Assembly: GCA_015058045.1 (NCBI GenBank)
Contig: SVDC01000001.1
Location: forward strand, 1 to 64,000
Length of the DNA: 64,000 nucleotides
Direction of reading: 5' to 3'
Source: Cellulosilyticum sp.
GTDB taxonomy: Bacteria > Bacillota > Clostridia > Lachnospirales > Cellulosilyticaceae
Positions 44,583-52,695 of this stretch are shown one piece after another. Within the stretch, counting starts at the first letter, position 1. Every line of letters begins with the position of its first letter. The notes under the pieces were generated by a model, which worked only from the letters and a program-made list of their open reading frames with translations, made no database searches and was not told the origin of the DNA. Both the position numbers and the translations under genes were made by a program.

Positions 44583-44693
44583 ATGTGGACTTATGAAAGA
44601 AAATTACAATACCCTGTAAACATTAAATGTACCAATCCTCAAATGGCACAACTGATCATTACCCAATTTGGTGGGCCTAATTGTCATGAGTGA
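44583..44693 (+). pseudogene. cotJC: cotJC, 5' fragment cut by prophage insertion
   Basis: The frame reads MWTYERKLQYPVNIK then NPQMAQLIITQFGGPN, the start of the manganese-catalase-like coat protein CotJC (usually about 190 residues). After about residue 33 the sequence stops matching and ends CHE-stop. The missing 3' part should lie beyond the right end of the window, on the far side of the prophage. Precise excision would restore the gene. Confidence 0.88.
44670..44690. other. probable prophage attL junction in cotJC
   Basis: CotJC similarity ends in or just after GGTGGGCCTAA at 44670-44680, where homologues continue with a Gly-Glu-Leu-like sequence. The recombinase stop is ten bases away. 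Large serine recombinases cross over at a short core, so the exact base cannot be fixed without attR. Confidence 0.6.
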
Positions 44694-44699
44694 TACTGG

Positions 44700-46166
44700 T
44701 TAAAGGATTATCTTTATTTTAAAACTATCTTCAGCCTTATTAAAAATAGCACAATCTACAAAACTTTTAAGTGTATCATTTAATTTTTTTGGAGTTGCAC
44801 CACTTTTAAGCATTCCTAAAAATGACTCTATTCCTTGTATTACTTGAGCATTAGAAGTATCACTGTCAGAATTATCATCTAGATATTTTTGTATTTCAAT
44901 TTCTTCATTCTTAATTAACTTTTTATTATCAGCATATTCTTCTAGTGAATCTATTCCTGCTAAATAGGCTCGTTTTGCAGCATCATATTTATTTTTAATT
45001 TCTAAAAGACGCTTTTTTAGAATCTCTTTTTCAGAAGTATTTTCCTGTTTTCTTTTTGTAATTTCAAATTTTGTAAAATCACTTTCTTGTAGAAGTGGGA
45101 TATATTCTTCTAATAGTTTAATAAACATTTCCTCAGCTTTGTAAGCCACAATAGAATTACTTGTGTTACATTTACCTCTACGATATGCTCCACACTGAAA
45201 ATAATTAGATCTATCATTACCAGTAATACTATAAATTAAAGTACCACCACAATCTGAGCAACGTATTAAACCACTAAGATAATGTTTAATCTCATAATTA
45301 GCTGGACGTTTACTAGTTTTTAAACTAGCATTATAATCAAGCATGCTATTAGCTTTATCGAATAACTCTTTATCAACTATTGCTTCATGAGTATTTTCAA
45401 CAACAATCCATTCTGATTCATCTTTGGTCCAATACTTGTAGTTCTTATCTCTTCCTGTCTTATTCCACGTTGTAGAGCCAATATACGCATTATTTCTTAG
45501 CATGCGTTTTATTCCCCGTGCATCCCATTTATTATCTCTAATAGTTTTAATGCCTAGAGAATTTAAATATCTAGAAATATTAGAGCAGTGTAATCCTTCA
45601 TTAACATATTTATTAAATACTGTTTTAACGATTTTTGCTTCTTCTTCACAAATTACAAAATGCTTATCTTTTATTCTATAACCAAAAGGCGCAACACTTT
45701 GTACTTGTCCTTGTTGAGCCTTTTCTGTCATTCCTTTCATAACTTCATCACTTAAGTTTAACGAGTAATATTCAGCCATGGCTTCAAGCATGGCTTCAAG
45801 GATAACACTAAATTTATCATCTTCCATTTGCTCTGTAATACTTATAACCTTTATTCCACACTCTCTTCTAAGAAGGGACTTGTAAACTACAGAGTCCTCC
45901 CTAGAACGTGCGAAGCGGTCAAATTTGTGAACTAATATAGCATCAAAAGGCTTGGGCTTGCTTTTAGCAGTTGCTATCATCTTCATAAAACTAGGGCGAT
46001 ATTTGGCTGTAGTTCCACTCTTACCTTCTTCAATAAAGATATATCGTTCATCAACTTGATATTCATTTTTTTTAGCATAGTCTATAAGTGCTTTTTTTTG
46101 AGCTTCTGGTGAAAATTCTAATTGGTCATCTGTGCTTACACGAATATATAATGCTGCAATTTTCAT
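44700..46166 (-). CDS. large serine recombinase (prophage integrase)
   Basis: The 488-residue protein has a resolvase domain (AALYIRVSTDDQ with the catalytic Ser, HKFDRFARSREDS), a Recombinase domain around 165-260 (VAPFGYRI, NNAYIGSTTWNK), and a zinc ribbon CSDCGG then CGAYRRGKC. A coiled coil at about 370-430 completes it. This is the full large-serine-recombinase plan for integration without host factors. It lies 7 bp from the cotJC fragment. SpoIVCA (skin) and SprA (SP-beta) are the same type. Confidence 0.95.
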   Translation of the reverse strand: MKIAALYIRVSTDDQLEFSPEAQKKALIDYAKKNEYQVDERYIFIEEGKSGTTAKYRPSFMKMIATAKSKPKPFDAILVHKFDRFARSREDSVVYKSLLRRECGIKVISITEQMEDDKFSVILEAMLEAMAEYYSLNLSDEVMKGMTEKAQQGQVQSVAPFGYRIKDKHFVICEEEAKIVKTVFNKYVNEGLHCSNISRYLNSLGIKTIRDNKWDARGIKRMLRNNAYIGSTTWNKTGRDKNYKYWTKDESEWIVVENTHEAIVDKELFDKANSMLDYNASLKTSKRPANYEIKHYLSGLIRCSDCGGTLIYSITGNDRSNYFQCGAYRRGKCNTSNSIVAYKAEEMFIKLLEEYIPLLQESDFTKFEITKRKQENTSEKEILKKRLLEIKNKYDAAKRAYLAGIDSLEEYADNKKLIKNEEIEIQKYLDDNSDSDTSNAQVIQGIESFLGMLKSGATPKKLNDTLKSFVDCAIFNKAEDSFKIKIIL

Positions 46167-46184
46167 TTGTAGTCACCTTCCTAG

Positions 46185-46898
46185 CTAAATTTTGACAGTG
46201 GTGTTAAAGCATAATCTTTTATCTATATCCTTAATAACCTGATGGTAAATTTCACCTAAAAAATCGGGTTTTTCAAGCTTTGATAAGAAGTTTGAACAAT
46301 TATAAATTAACTCAGACTGATTAATATCGGATAAATAAAATCTATCAGTAGTAGTGAAGTCGAGACGAGTTTTTGCTGCTTTTTGAGTAATTTTAAAGCA
46401 GTCGACAAGATACTTGGCGTCTAAAGAATGTTTTATTTCATCTAGTAAAAAAATAGGAGCAGCTACATTGCGAGCAAAACAATTCGCTTCATCTTCCATT
46501 TTTTTGTATACCTCAGGATCACCTGAAATAATTTTATTTGCATGAATTTTTATACAACCTTCTTCGGTTAATTGCTCTAATACAATATGACCTATTTCAT
46601 GAAGAATTGTGAAGTATTGAGCACCTTTACAAAGCATATTATCATACGCTATAGCATAATTTATGCCATTATAATGAACTGTACCCCAGGCATCATCTAA
46701 AGATGCTTTTAGCATTTCATAAGATATATTTAAATCATTAGCAATTTGTTCAAAAGTTGTAATTGACCATTTGTGCTTTTTAGTAATTTTAAAAATATCA
46801 ATAGGAAATGAAGTAATATTTTCATCTATCAAAAATTTATATGCCATTTCTGTCGCAAATTTATAATTACGTTCAGCTTTATTAGTGTTTCTCCCCAT
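46185..46898 (-). CDS. ImmA/IrrE-family metallopeptidase
   Basis: The 237-residue protein has a HEIGH zinc motif at residues 100-104 within YFTILHEIGHIVLEQL, followed by an EDEANCFARNVAAP helix with the third ligand Glu. Such proteins cleave the neighbouring phage or ICE repressor to trigger induction, as in ICEBs1. It lies 36 bases after the repressor gene and is probably co-transcribed with it. Confidence 0.92.
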   Translation of the reverse strand: MGRNTNKAERNYKFATEMAYKFLIDENITSFPIDIFKITKKHKWSITTFEQIANDLNISYEMLKASLDDAWGTVHYNGINYAIAYDNMLCKGAQYFTILHEIGHIVLEQLTEEGCIKIHANKIISGDPEVYKKMEDEANCFARNVAAPIFLLDEIKHSLDAKYLVDCFKITQKAAKTRLDFTTTDRFYLSDINQSELIYNCSNFLSKLEKPDFLGEIYHQVIKDIDKRLCFNTTVKI

Positions 46899-46934
46899 AT
46901 ATTTCCTCCCTAAAAACTTCCTACAACAATAATC

Positions 46935-47270
46935 TTATTTAGTTAGTTCGTTTATGCTCATTTTAGATAAATATGATGCAATAGATTTTGTTACCATATC
47001 TAAATCTTCTTGTGAAAAGGTTGATTTATTAGCATTACCTTGCCTTGCAGCAAAATGTGAAATTTGATTAGGGTTTTCATCCTCATACCCTGCCATATAA
47101 TCTAGTGATACTTGGAAGTAATTAGCTACCTTTATTACTTTATCAAATCCAGGTGAACTTTTATCCCATTTATAGATAGATCCCTTACTAAAACCCAAGG
47201 CACTTTCTAAATCACCTATTGATATTTTTTTCATAGCGCAAAGAATCTTAATTCTATCAACAATTTCCAT
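46935..47270 (-). CDS. CI-like XRE repressor of the prophage
   Basis: The 111-residue protein has a Cro/C1 helix-turn-helix (KKISIGDLESALGFSKGSIYKWDK) and a short C-terminal tail. It lies directly upstream of the ImmA/IrrE peptidase, the usual pairing for a protease-controlled repressor. A paralogous regulator is divergently placed at 47581. Confidence 0.9.
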   Translation of the reverse strand: MEIVDRIKILCAMKKISIGDLESALGFSKGSIYKWDKSSPGFDKVIKVANYFQVSLDYMAGYEDENPNQISHFAARQGNANKSTFSQEDLDMVTKSIASYLSKMSINELTK

Positions 47271-47580
47271 AGTTTAACCTCCTATTAATTTTGGAAAATT
47301 TTATAATTAAATATAAAATACCACAAAAAAGCATTGACTATTAGAAAATTTTACGCTATTATATGCTTACGAACTGAAAATATTCCTAATCAATACCCTT
47401 TTATTATATTTTTGAGTTTTATTTTCTAAAAAAATAACTTTGCCACCGTTATTCATTGGAAAACACTCTAATATAATAGAATATTTTCTAACAAAAGTCA
47501 ACACTATATATAGATTTTAATAGATTTAATGTATTTATTTTGAATATTTTCGGTCTAGATGTAAGAAAGGAGGAAAATTG
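47271..47580. promoter_or_regulatory. lysogeny switch: facing promoters and repeated operators
   Basis: On the + strand, TTGACT at 47334-47339 and TATTAT at 47357-47362 have a 17-base spacer. On the - strand, TTGACT (complement of 47496-47501) and TATTAT (complement of 47473-47478) also have a 17-base spacer. In both the spacer contains TTAGAAAAT; further copies or complements lie near 47291, 47422 and 47456. The promoters point at each other, so transcripts would overlap for about 100 bases. Confidence 0.7.
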
Positions 47581-47856
47581 ATGTTTGAAAAAATAAGAAG
47601 AATTACTGGTGTCAAAGAAGAGCATAGCATACTCAAATGTATTAAATTACTTTGTCTTGAAAATGATATTTCAGTTGCTGAACTAGAAAAAGAGTTAGGT
47701 TTTTCAAATGGATTAATAAGTAAATGGAGTAATTCATCTCCAACTGGTGACAAGATTGTTAAAGTAGCTGTTAGATTTGGAGTATCAGCTGATTACTTAT
47801 TAGGGCTAGTAGAAGATATTGGCACAAATGATGTGAATGAGTTACATAGTAAGTAG
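47581..47856 (+). CDS. Cro-like XRE regulator
   Basis: The 91-residue protein (ATG at 47581 after AAAGGAGGAAA) has a C1-type helix-turn-helix (NDISVAELEKELGFSNGLISKWS) close to that of the CI-like protein. It ends with VRFGVSADYLLGL. Position and divergence identify it as the early regulator that opposes the repressor. Confidence 0.85.
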   Translation: MFEKIRRITGVKEEHSILKCIKLLCLENDISVAELEKELGFSNGLISKWSNSSPTGDKIVKVAVRFGVSADYLLGLVEDIGTNDVNELHSK

Positions 47857-47941
47857 ATTAATAGAAGTGAATATTTAAAAGTGGTTCAAGGATAAGAATA
47901 GTACAAAATATCTAATACATAAGTTTTAGAGGGGTGATTTT

Positions 47942-48100
47942 ATAAAACTTATTGTTGAAATAAATGGCATACCATTTGAAGAACTTACAGAAGGACAAAG
48001 AAAAGAGTTTGGAGAAAAGCTTAAGCAAAAACTAATAGCAAATGGTTGGAAAGAAAAGCCAACAGTTAGTAAGAAACGAAGTATTGATATTACAGCATAA
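47942..48100 (+). CDS. small phage protein with apparent ATA start
   Basis: A 52-codon frame follows a strong GAGGGGTGA ribosome site at 47929-47937 by four bases, but the codon there is ATA, and no ATG, GTG or TTG exists between the upstream in-frame stop and that point. The product (start KLIVEINGIPFEELTEGQRK, end SKKRSIDITA) looks like a real small phage protein. Either a rare start codon is used or an ATG was lost. Confidence 0.5.
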   Translation: MKLIVEINGIPFEELTEGQRKEFGEKLKQKLIANGWKEKPTVSKKRSIDITA

Positions 48101-48149
48101 CCTGCTAGCTATGAGGGGATAACGTACAAAAGAAGAAAGGGTGAAGAAC

Positions 48150-48980
48150 ATGAATAAACAAATGACAAATACTTTAAGTCATAGCAAAGATACACATGTA
48201 GTATTGATCGGAGCAGATGGACAAGTAGTAAAAGAGGAATTGATTACTATTGAAGTAAATGAAAATCAAGAACCAGTAGTAAGTGCGAGGGAATTACATA
48301 AGGTTTTAGAAGTTAGCAAAAGATTTAGTGCTTGGTGGGAAACACAAATTAGTTATGGCTTTGAAGAAGGACAAGATTATGTGGGGTGTACCTGCAGGTA
48401 CGCAGCAAATCAATATGGTGGAGAACAAGAGTTACAAGATTATGCCATGAAATTAGATATGGCTAAAGAGCTTGCAATGATAAGTAAAACAGAAAAAGGC
48501 AAGGAAGTAAGAAAGTACTTCATTCAAGTTGAAAAGGATTTTAATAGTCCTGAAAAGATTATGGCTAGAGCCTTAAGGATAGCAGAGCAGCAGTTAAGTA
48601 ATCTTAAATTAGAAAATGCACAACAGCATCAAATTATTGGAGAGTTACAACCAAAAGCTACATATTATGATTTAGTTTTGCAAAGTACCAACTTAACACC
48701 TATTAGTATCATAGCAAAAGATTACGGAATGAGTGCAAAAACGCTTAATAGTAAACTGCATCAACTAGGTGTTCAGTATAAGCAATGCGATACATGGCTG
48801 TTATACGCTAAATATCAAGATAAAGGTTATACGCAATCAAAAACTCAAACTTACCAAAAATCAGATGGTACACCAGGAACCAAACTTCATACTCAATGGA
48901 CTCAAAAAGGAAGATTATTTATTTATGACTTATTAAAGCAGAATGGTATTTTACCAATGATAGAAAGGGAGTTGATGTAA
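48150..48980 (+). CDS. phage antirepressor (AntA/AntB plus KilAC)
   Basis: The start at 48150 follows AAGAAAGGG; 276 residues. The N-terminal AntA/AntB domain is seen as VVSARELHKVLEVSKRFSAWW and YGFEEGQDYVG. A coiled linker leads to a C-terminal KilAC/ANT domain from about 165 (PKATYYDLVL, ISIIAKDYGMSAKTLNSKLHQLGV). Such proteins override repressor control. Last gene before a run of small early genes. Confidence 0.92.
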   Translation: MNKQMTNTLSHSKDTHVVLIGADGQVVKEELITIEVNENQEPVVSARELHKVLEVSKRFSAWWETQISYGFEEGQDYVGCTCRYAANQYGGEQELQDYAMKLDMAKELAMISKTEKGKEVRKYFIQVEKDFNSPEKIMARALRIAEQQLSNLKLENAQQHQIIGELQPKATYYDLVLQSTNLTPISIIAKDYGMSAKTLNSKLHQLGVQYKQCDTWLLYAKYQDKGYTQSKTQTYQKSDGTPGTKLHTQWTQKGRLFIYDLLKQNGILPMIERELM

Positions 48981-49099
48981 TGAGTCTTAAAGGTAATGCA
49001 AAACAGATTCAAGAGCAGCTTAAAGTCTTAATTAAGATGTTTGGACCTAATGCCAAAATCATAGATATTCAAAACTCTATTTTTGAGATAAGGAGATAA
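48980..49099 (+). CDS. small early phage protein, 39 residues
   Basis: The frame overlaps the antirepressor stop by one base (TAATG). It encodes MSLKGNAKQIQEQLKVLIKM and a short charged end. No family recognised. The tight overlap supports translation. Confidence 0.55.
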   Translation: MSLKGNAKQIQEQLKVLIKMFGPNAKIIDIQNSIFEIRR

Positions 49100-49100
49100 T

Positions 49101-49226
49101 ATGAGCTTAACTTACATACTAGTTTTATCGACTATTTTATACGTATCTTGGCGATTTGGACAAGCTTGGATAAGCAAAAGAGAAAGGAGTAAAAGAAGTG
49201 ACACTGTACATGGCAGTAACACCTGA
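49101..49226 (+). CDS. small single-helix membrane peptide
   Basis: The 41-residue frame starts just after AGGAGA and the previous stop. One hydrophobic helix (residues about 2-17) is followed by a basic tail (SKRERSKRS). It overlaps the next gene by 29 bases. Function unknown. Confidence 0.5.
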   Translation: MSLTYILVLSTILYVSWRFGQAWISKRERSKRSDTVHGSNT

Positions 49227-49380
49227 TAAGTTTGAACTACCAATAACAGTAGAAAGTACACTATTTGATTTAGCTGAAATGTTTGGGACAACTCCTGCAA
49301 CGATTGCAACTAGCATTAGCAGAAATAAAAGTGGGAAGCGTAGAGGCGCTAAGTTTGTAAAAGTGGAGATTGATGATTAA
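49198..49380 (+). CDS. small helix-turn-helix-like phage protein
   Basis: The 60-residue product starts at GTG 49198 after AAAGGAG. LFDLAEMFGTTPATIATSISRNK resembles a helix-turn-helix. The end is basic then acidic. A role as an early regulator is only a guess. Confidence 0.6.
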   Translation: MTLYMAVTPDKFELPITVESTLFDLAEMFGTTPATIATSISRNKSGKRRGAKFVKVEIDD

Positions 49381-49387
49381 AAAAATA

Positions 49388-49415
49388 GCTATCTAAGGCG
49401 GCAACCCTAAATAGC
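49388..49415 (+). other. hairpin in the 88-base gap
   Basis: Arms 49388-49398 and 49405-49415 pair at nine of eleven positions around the loop CGGCAA. There is no T-run, so it may be a leader structure or a processing site for the following gene. Confidence 0.4.
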
Positions 49416-49468
49416 AGATTTAGAAAAAATTCATTGTGCTTATTATACCACAGAAAAGAGGTATGTAA

Positions 49469-49771
49469 ATGAAAAATGTTAATAACCTTTTAGATAGGTT
49501 AAAAGGCGTTCAGAGGGATGTTGCAACTCATATAGTAACAGGTGTTAAACATACTAGAAACCACACTAGAAACTTTACAGTAGATGAACTAGCGAAAAAA
49601 TTTATAACTGATAGAAGCAATATCTATATGACATTTGACAAGCTTGCTATAAGCGAAATTATTCAAATAAGTAAGCCCAAAACAGGAGTTTATCAATTCA
49701 GGCCATTAGAACCAATTTCTTTTTACGAAGTAGCCGCTGTATTGGAGCGTGAGAAAAATGAACCCATGTAA
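49469..49771 (+). CDS. winged-helix phage protein
   Basis: The 100-residue protein has a winged-helix segment (FTVDELAKKFITDRSNIYMTFDKLA) followed by a beta wing (IIQISKPKTGVYQFRPL). The start follows GAGGTATGTAA. It likely binds DNA. Its 3' end overlaps the next gene. Confidence 0.65.
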   Translation: MKNVNNLLDRLKGVQRDVATHIVTGVKHTRNHTRNFTVDELAKKFITDRSNIYMTFDKLAISEIIQISKPKTGVYQFRPLEPISFYEVAAVLEREKNEPM

Positions 49772-49937
49772 AGTTTGTGTAGATCACTTTTGTTGCAGGC
49801 AGATGTGTATAGATAAAAAGAGATACTTAGATTTTTTAGAGGGAGAAAGAAGTACATATAGAGTTCCTACTATTAGCCATAGAAAAAAGGTTGTGACAGT
49901 GAACAAAAACGGTATACGTAGGGAGGAATACATATGA
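49758..49937 (+). CDS. small Cys-rich phage protein
   Basis: The 59-residue product starts with NPCKVCVDHFCCRQMCIDKK, five cysteines that could hold zinc. The ATG at 49758 lies inside the preceding gene. After it a 13-codon frame (49934-49975) overlaps both neighbours and may couple translation. Confidence 0.6.
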   Translation: MNPCKVCVDHFCCRQMCIDKKRYLDFLEGERSTYRVPTISHRKKVVTVNKNGIRREEYI

Positions 49938-49971
49938 GAGTAAGGGAGATTTACGAAAGAAGGTGTGGAAA

Positions 49972-50154
49972 ATGAATACATATGCAAACCAAAGGGATTT
50001 GGAATATGCAAGAAGTCTTGTTAAAAGAATTGGTGAGAATAACGCTATTATCATTTTAAATAAGACAAAGGTAAATAAACTTATTAAAGAAATAGAATCG
50101 TTGGAACAGGAAAACAAAAGTTATGCTAAATGTATTGAAGAATTAAGAGGGTAG
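49972..50154 (+). CDS. small coiled-coil phage protein
   Basis: The 60-residue product has helical, charged sequence (NKLIKEIESLEQENKSYAKC) that predicts a coiled coil. No family recognised. Tightly packed between neighbours. Confidence 0.6.
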   Translation: MNTYANQRDLEYARSLVKRIGENNAIIILNKTKVNKLIKEIESLEQENKSYAKCIEELRG

Positions 50155-50163
50155 GGCTTAGTT

Positions 50164-50418
50164 ATGGGTAAACGATACAAGGTATTTTGCTTAAATGGAC
50201 CAAACAGAGGTAAAGAGATAGAAGTAGAAGCAGACTACGCAGAAGAACAAGAAGAAGAATTAAAAAATAAACAAGCCTTTATAGTGGATGGAACTGGATA
50301 CGCAGGTTATTGCAGAATGTGTGGAGCACCAGTTAGAGAAGATGAAGCAGATTACCAGTTTAATACTAACAGCTACGGAAGTTTAAGGCTTGATATACAT
50401 CATAGAAGATGTTTGTAG
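50164..50418 (+). CDS. phage protein with C-x2-C and His/Cys knuckle
   Basis: The 84-residue protein has CRMCGAP at about 51-57 and a terminal HHRRC, together a likely zinc site. The N-terminal part is a short beta-rich module (YKVFCLNGPNRGKEIEVEA). Function unknown; it directly precedes the recombination genes. Confidence 0.65.
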   Translation: MGKRYKVFCLNGPNRGKEIEVEADYAEEQEEELKNKQAFIVDGTGYAGYCRMCGAPVREDEADYQFNTNSYGSLRLDIHHRRCL

Positions 50419-50434
50419 AAAGGAAGGATAAATA

Positions 50435-51040
50435 ATGGGTATTCCAGTATTAATTTTAGGTGAAAGTGGTAGTGGAAAATCTACCAGTATGAGAAATTTT
50501 GAAGTTGATGAAGTAGGTATTTTTAATGTGGCAAGTAAGCCTTTGCCTTTTAGAAAGAAGATACCAAAGGTTGATAATGCAAGCTACAGCAAAATTATGA
50601 AAGTATTATCAGAACCTAAATTGAAAAAGTATGTGATTGATGATAGCCAGTATCTTCTAGCCTTTGCTATGTTCGATAAAGCTAAGGACACAGGATATGG
50701 CAAGTTTACAGATATAGCATTAGATTTTAAAAACCTTATCACATATATCATTACACAGACACCGCATGATGTAATAGTGTATTTCTTACATCATGTAGAG
50801 CAGACAGAAACAGGAAGGATTAAGGCTAAGACAGTAGGTAAGATGCTAGATAATCATTTAACAGTTGAGGGGTTATTCTCAATAGTTTTACTGGCACAAA
50901 CAGATGGTACAAGCTATAAGTTTGTTACTCAATCAGATGGTTACACAACAGCTAAGAGTCCGTTGGAAATGTTTGAAAAGGAAATTGATAACGACCTTAA
51001 AAAAGTTGATAGCATTATCAGAGAGTATTGGGAAATGTAA
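50435..51040 (+). CDS. phage P-loop ATPase (Sak4-like RecA-fold)
   Basis: The 201-residue protein begins with Walker A GESGSGKST and has a YVIDDSQYL Walker B. Position before an exonuclease-like and an SSB-like gene, and its size, fit the Sak4-type single-strand annealing ATPases of siphoviruses, which are common in Clostridia phages. No other domain is visible. Confidence 0.8.
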   Translation: MGIPVLILGESGSGKSTSMRNFEVDEVGIFNVASKPLPFRKKIPKVDNASYSKIMKVLSEPKLKKYVIDDSQYLLAFAMFDKAKDTGYGKFTDIALDFKNLITYIITQTPHDVIVYFLHHVEQTETGRIKAKTVGKMLDNHLTVEGLFSIVLLAQTDGTSYKFVTQSDGYTTAKSPLEMFEKEIDNDLKKVDSIIREYWEM

Positions 51041-51043
51041 GGG

Positions 51044-51577
51044 GTGATTAGCATTTATAAGTACACAGAACAAGAAATAAAAGCAATAGTCGATAGTGCT
51101 GTAATTCTTGTAGACTCACGAGAAAAAGAAAACAAGCACATAACAGATTACTTTGACAAGAAGGGTATTAAGTGGGCTACAACTAAGCTTGATTATGGTG
51201 ACTACAGCATTCGCATAGAAAGTCCGGCAGCTTATCGTGATTTATACCTAACAGATATTATTGCCATTGAAAGAAAAGCCAATCTCAATGAAATTAGTGG
51301 CAACCTTACTCATAATCGAGAACGCTTTGAAGCAGAGTTTGAGCGAGCTAAGGGCAAGATCTATTTACTACTGGAGAATACCAATTTTGATGATATTGAG
51401 CGTGGCAACTACACTACTAAATTTAACAAGAAGGCATTCAGAGCAAGCTTAACAAAATTCGAGCACAAATATGACTTACATATAACTTACATGAAGGACA
51501 CTACAGCTAGTGGGTACTGGATTTACACAACTCTAACAGGTTGTTTAATCGAAAAATTAAAACAAGGACTATTTTAA
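51044..51577 (+). CDS. ERCC4-domain nuclease
   Basis: The 177-residue protein has VDSREK, LDYGDYSI and IAIERKANLNEI, the metal-binding core of XPF/ERCC4 nucleases. The start is ambiguous: GTG 51044 is in frame but lies inside the AAGGGGTGA ribosome site; an ATT shortly after it is possible. It likely cleaves branched DNA during phage recombination with its P-loop and SSB-like neighbours. Confidence 0.85.
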   Translation: MISIYKYTEQEIKAIVDSAVILVDSREKENKHITDYFDKKGIKWATTKLDYGDYSIRIESPAAYRDLYLTDIIAIERKANLNEISGNLTHNRERFEAEFERAKGKIYLLLENTNFDDIERGNYTTKFNKKAFRASLTKFEHKYDLHITYMKDTTASGYWIYTTLTGCLIEKLKQGLF

Positions 51578-51598
51578 ATAAAAAGGAGCGATTTAACC

Positions 51599-52168
51599 AT
51601 GAAAAAACCAAATAATTACGAAACAACACAAGCACAAGGAACATTTGAGCCACTTAAATTAGGTGGTCATGTTTGCAAGATTATCAAGTTAGAAGAAACA
51701 AAAAGCAGCACAGGTAAGGACATGCTCAAGATTGCTATTGATATTGCAGAAGGAGAGCAAGCAGGCTATTTTAAAAACCAATTCGATAATGACAACAGAA
51801 GTGAAAAGAAGTGGTCTAATGGTGGAATGGTTTATGTGATGGTCGAGGATAAAGAAGGTAATTGTAATCAAGCATTTAAAACATTATGCGACTCAGTAGA
51901 AAAAAGTAATGGTGGATTTGCTATTAAGTGGGGTGAGGACTTTGCAGCTCAATTTAAAGGTAAATTAATCGGTGGAGTATTCGGTAGAGAGGAATACAAG
52001 AACAATAACAATGAATTAAAATTTGCTACTAAATGTAGATACTTCTGTACAGTAGATAGAGCAAGAAAAGGAATTGAAGCACCAAAAGATAAATTGTTGC
52101 AAGGTGTTTTGCATGATAGAGATATGACACCAACTAATACAGAGGAAGAGGATGATATGCCATTCTAG
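51599..52168 (+). CDS. phage SSB-like protein (DUF669 type)
   Basis: The 189-residue protein has an OB-like region (KLGGHVCKIIKLEETKSS) and an acidic end DDMPF that copies the C-terminal tail of bacterial SSB. It lies between the nuclease and primase genes. The DUF669-type ssDNA-binding role is inferred. Confidence 0.78.
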   Translation: MKKPNNYETTQAQGTFEPLKLGGHVCKIIKLEETKSSTGKDMLKIAIDIAEGEQAGYFKNQFDNDNRSEKKWSNGGMVYVMVEDKEGNCNQAFKTLCDSVEKSNGGFAIKWGEDFAAQFKGKLIGGVFGREEYKNNNNELKFATKCRYFCTVDRARKGIEAPKDKLLQGVLHDRDMTPTNTEEEDDMPF

Positions 52169-52179
52169 GAAGTGATTAG

Positions 52180-52695
52180 ATGAATCCTAATTACATTAAA
52201 GAAGAAATTAGGTCACAAGTTAAAATATCACACTTAGTAACAACACTCACAGGGGCAAAGCTAGACAGAAATAAAATGCTTTGCCCTTTACATTCCGAAA
52301 AAACACCTTCATTTTTTGTAAATGATGAAAAAGGGTTATTTTACTGTCAAGGGTGTGGAGCAGGTGGAGATATATTTAAGTTTGTACAGTTATACAACCA
52401 AGTACCATTTAATGAAGCTGTAAGCTTTATAGATAGTGAGTTCAACTTAGGCTTAACAAATACAAGGGTAAAGTATGGACAATACTTACAAGCTAAAAAT
52501 AGAGCAAATAAGAGGTTAGATGAAGAAAAGCAAATTGTAAAAAGTAATGCTAGATATGACAAGATAGCGCAAGAGTATAGGTTTTGCGTAATAGCATTAA
52601 GGCCAGGAATATTGGAACCATTTAGTGATCTATGGGCTTATTACATTAACAGAAAAACGTACCTCGATTATTTGATAGAGGAAGGAGGATACTAG
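52180..52695 (+). CDS. CHC2 zinc-finger primase-like protein
   Basis: The 171-residue protein has the primase zinc finger CPLHSEKTPSFFV and FYCQGCGAGGDIFKFV (Cys-His-Cys-Cys). No TOPRIM domain follows, so it may act with the adjacent helicase as a split primase. Stop and next start are adjacent (TAG-ATG). Confidence 0.88.
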   Translation: MNPNYIKEEIRSQVKISHLVTTLTGAKLDRNKMLCPLHSEKTPSFFVNDEKGLFYCQGCGAGGDIFKFVQLYNQVPFNEAVSFIDSEFNLGLTNTRVKYGQYLQAKNRANKRLDEEKQIVKSNARYDKIAQEYRFCVIALRPGILEPFSDLWAYYINRKTYLDYLIEEGGY

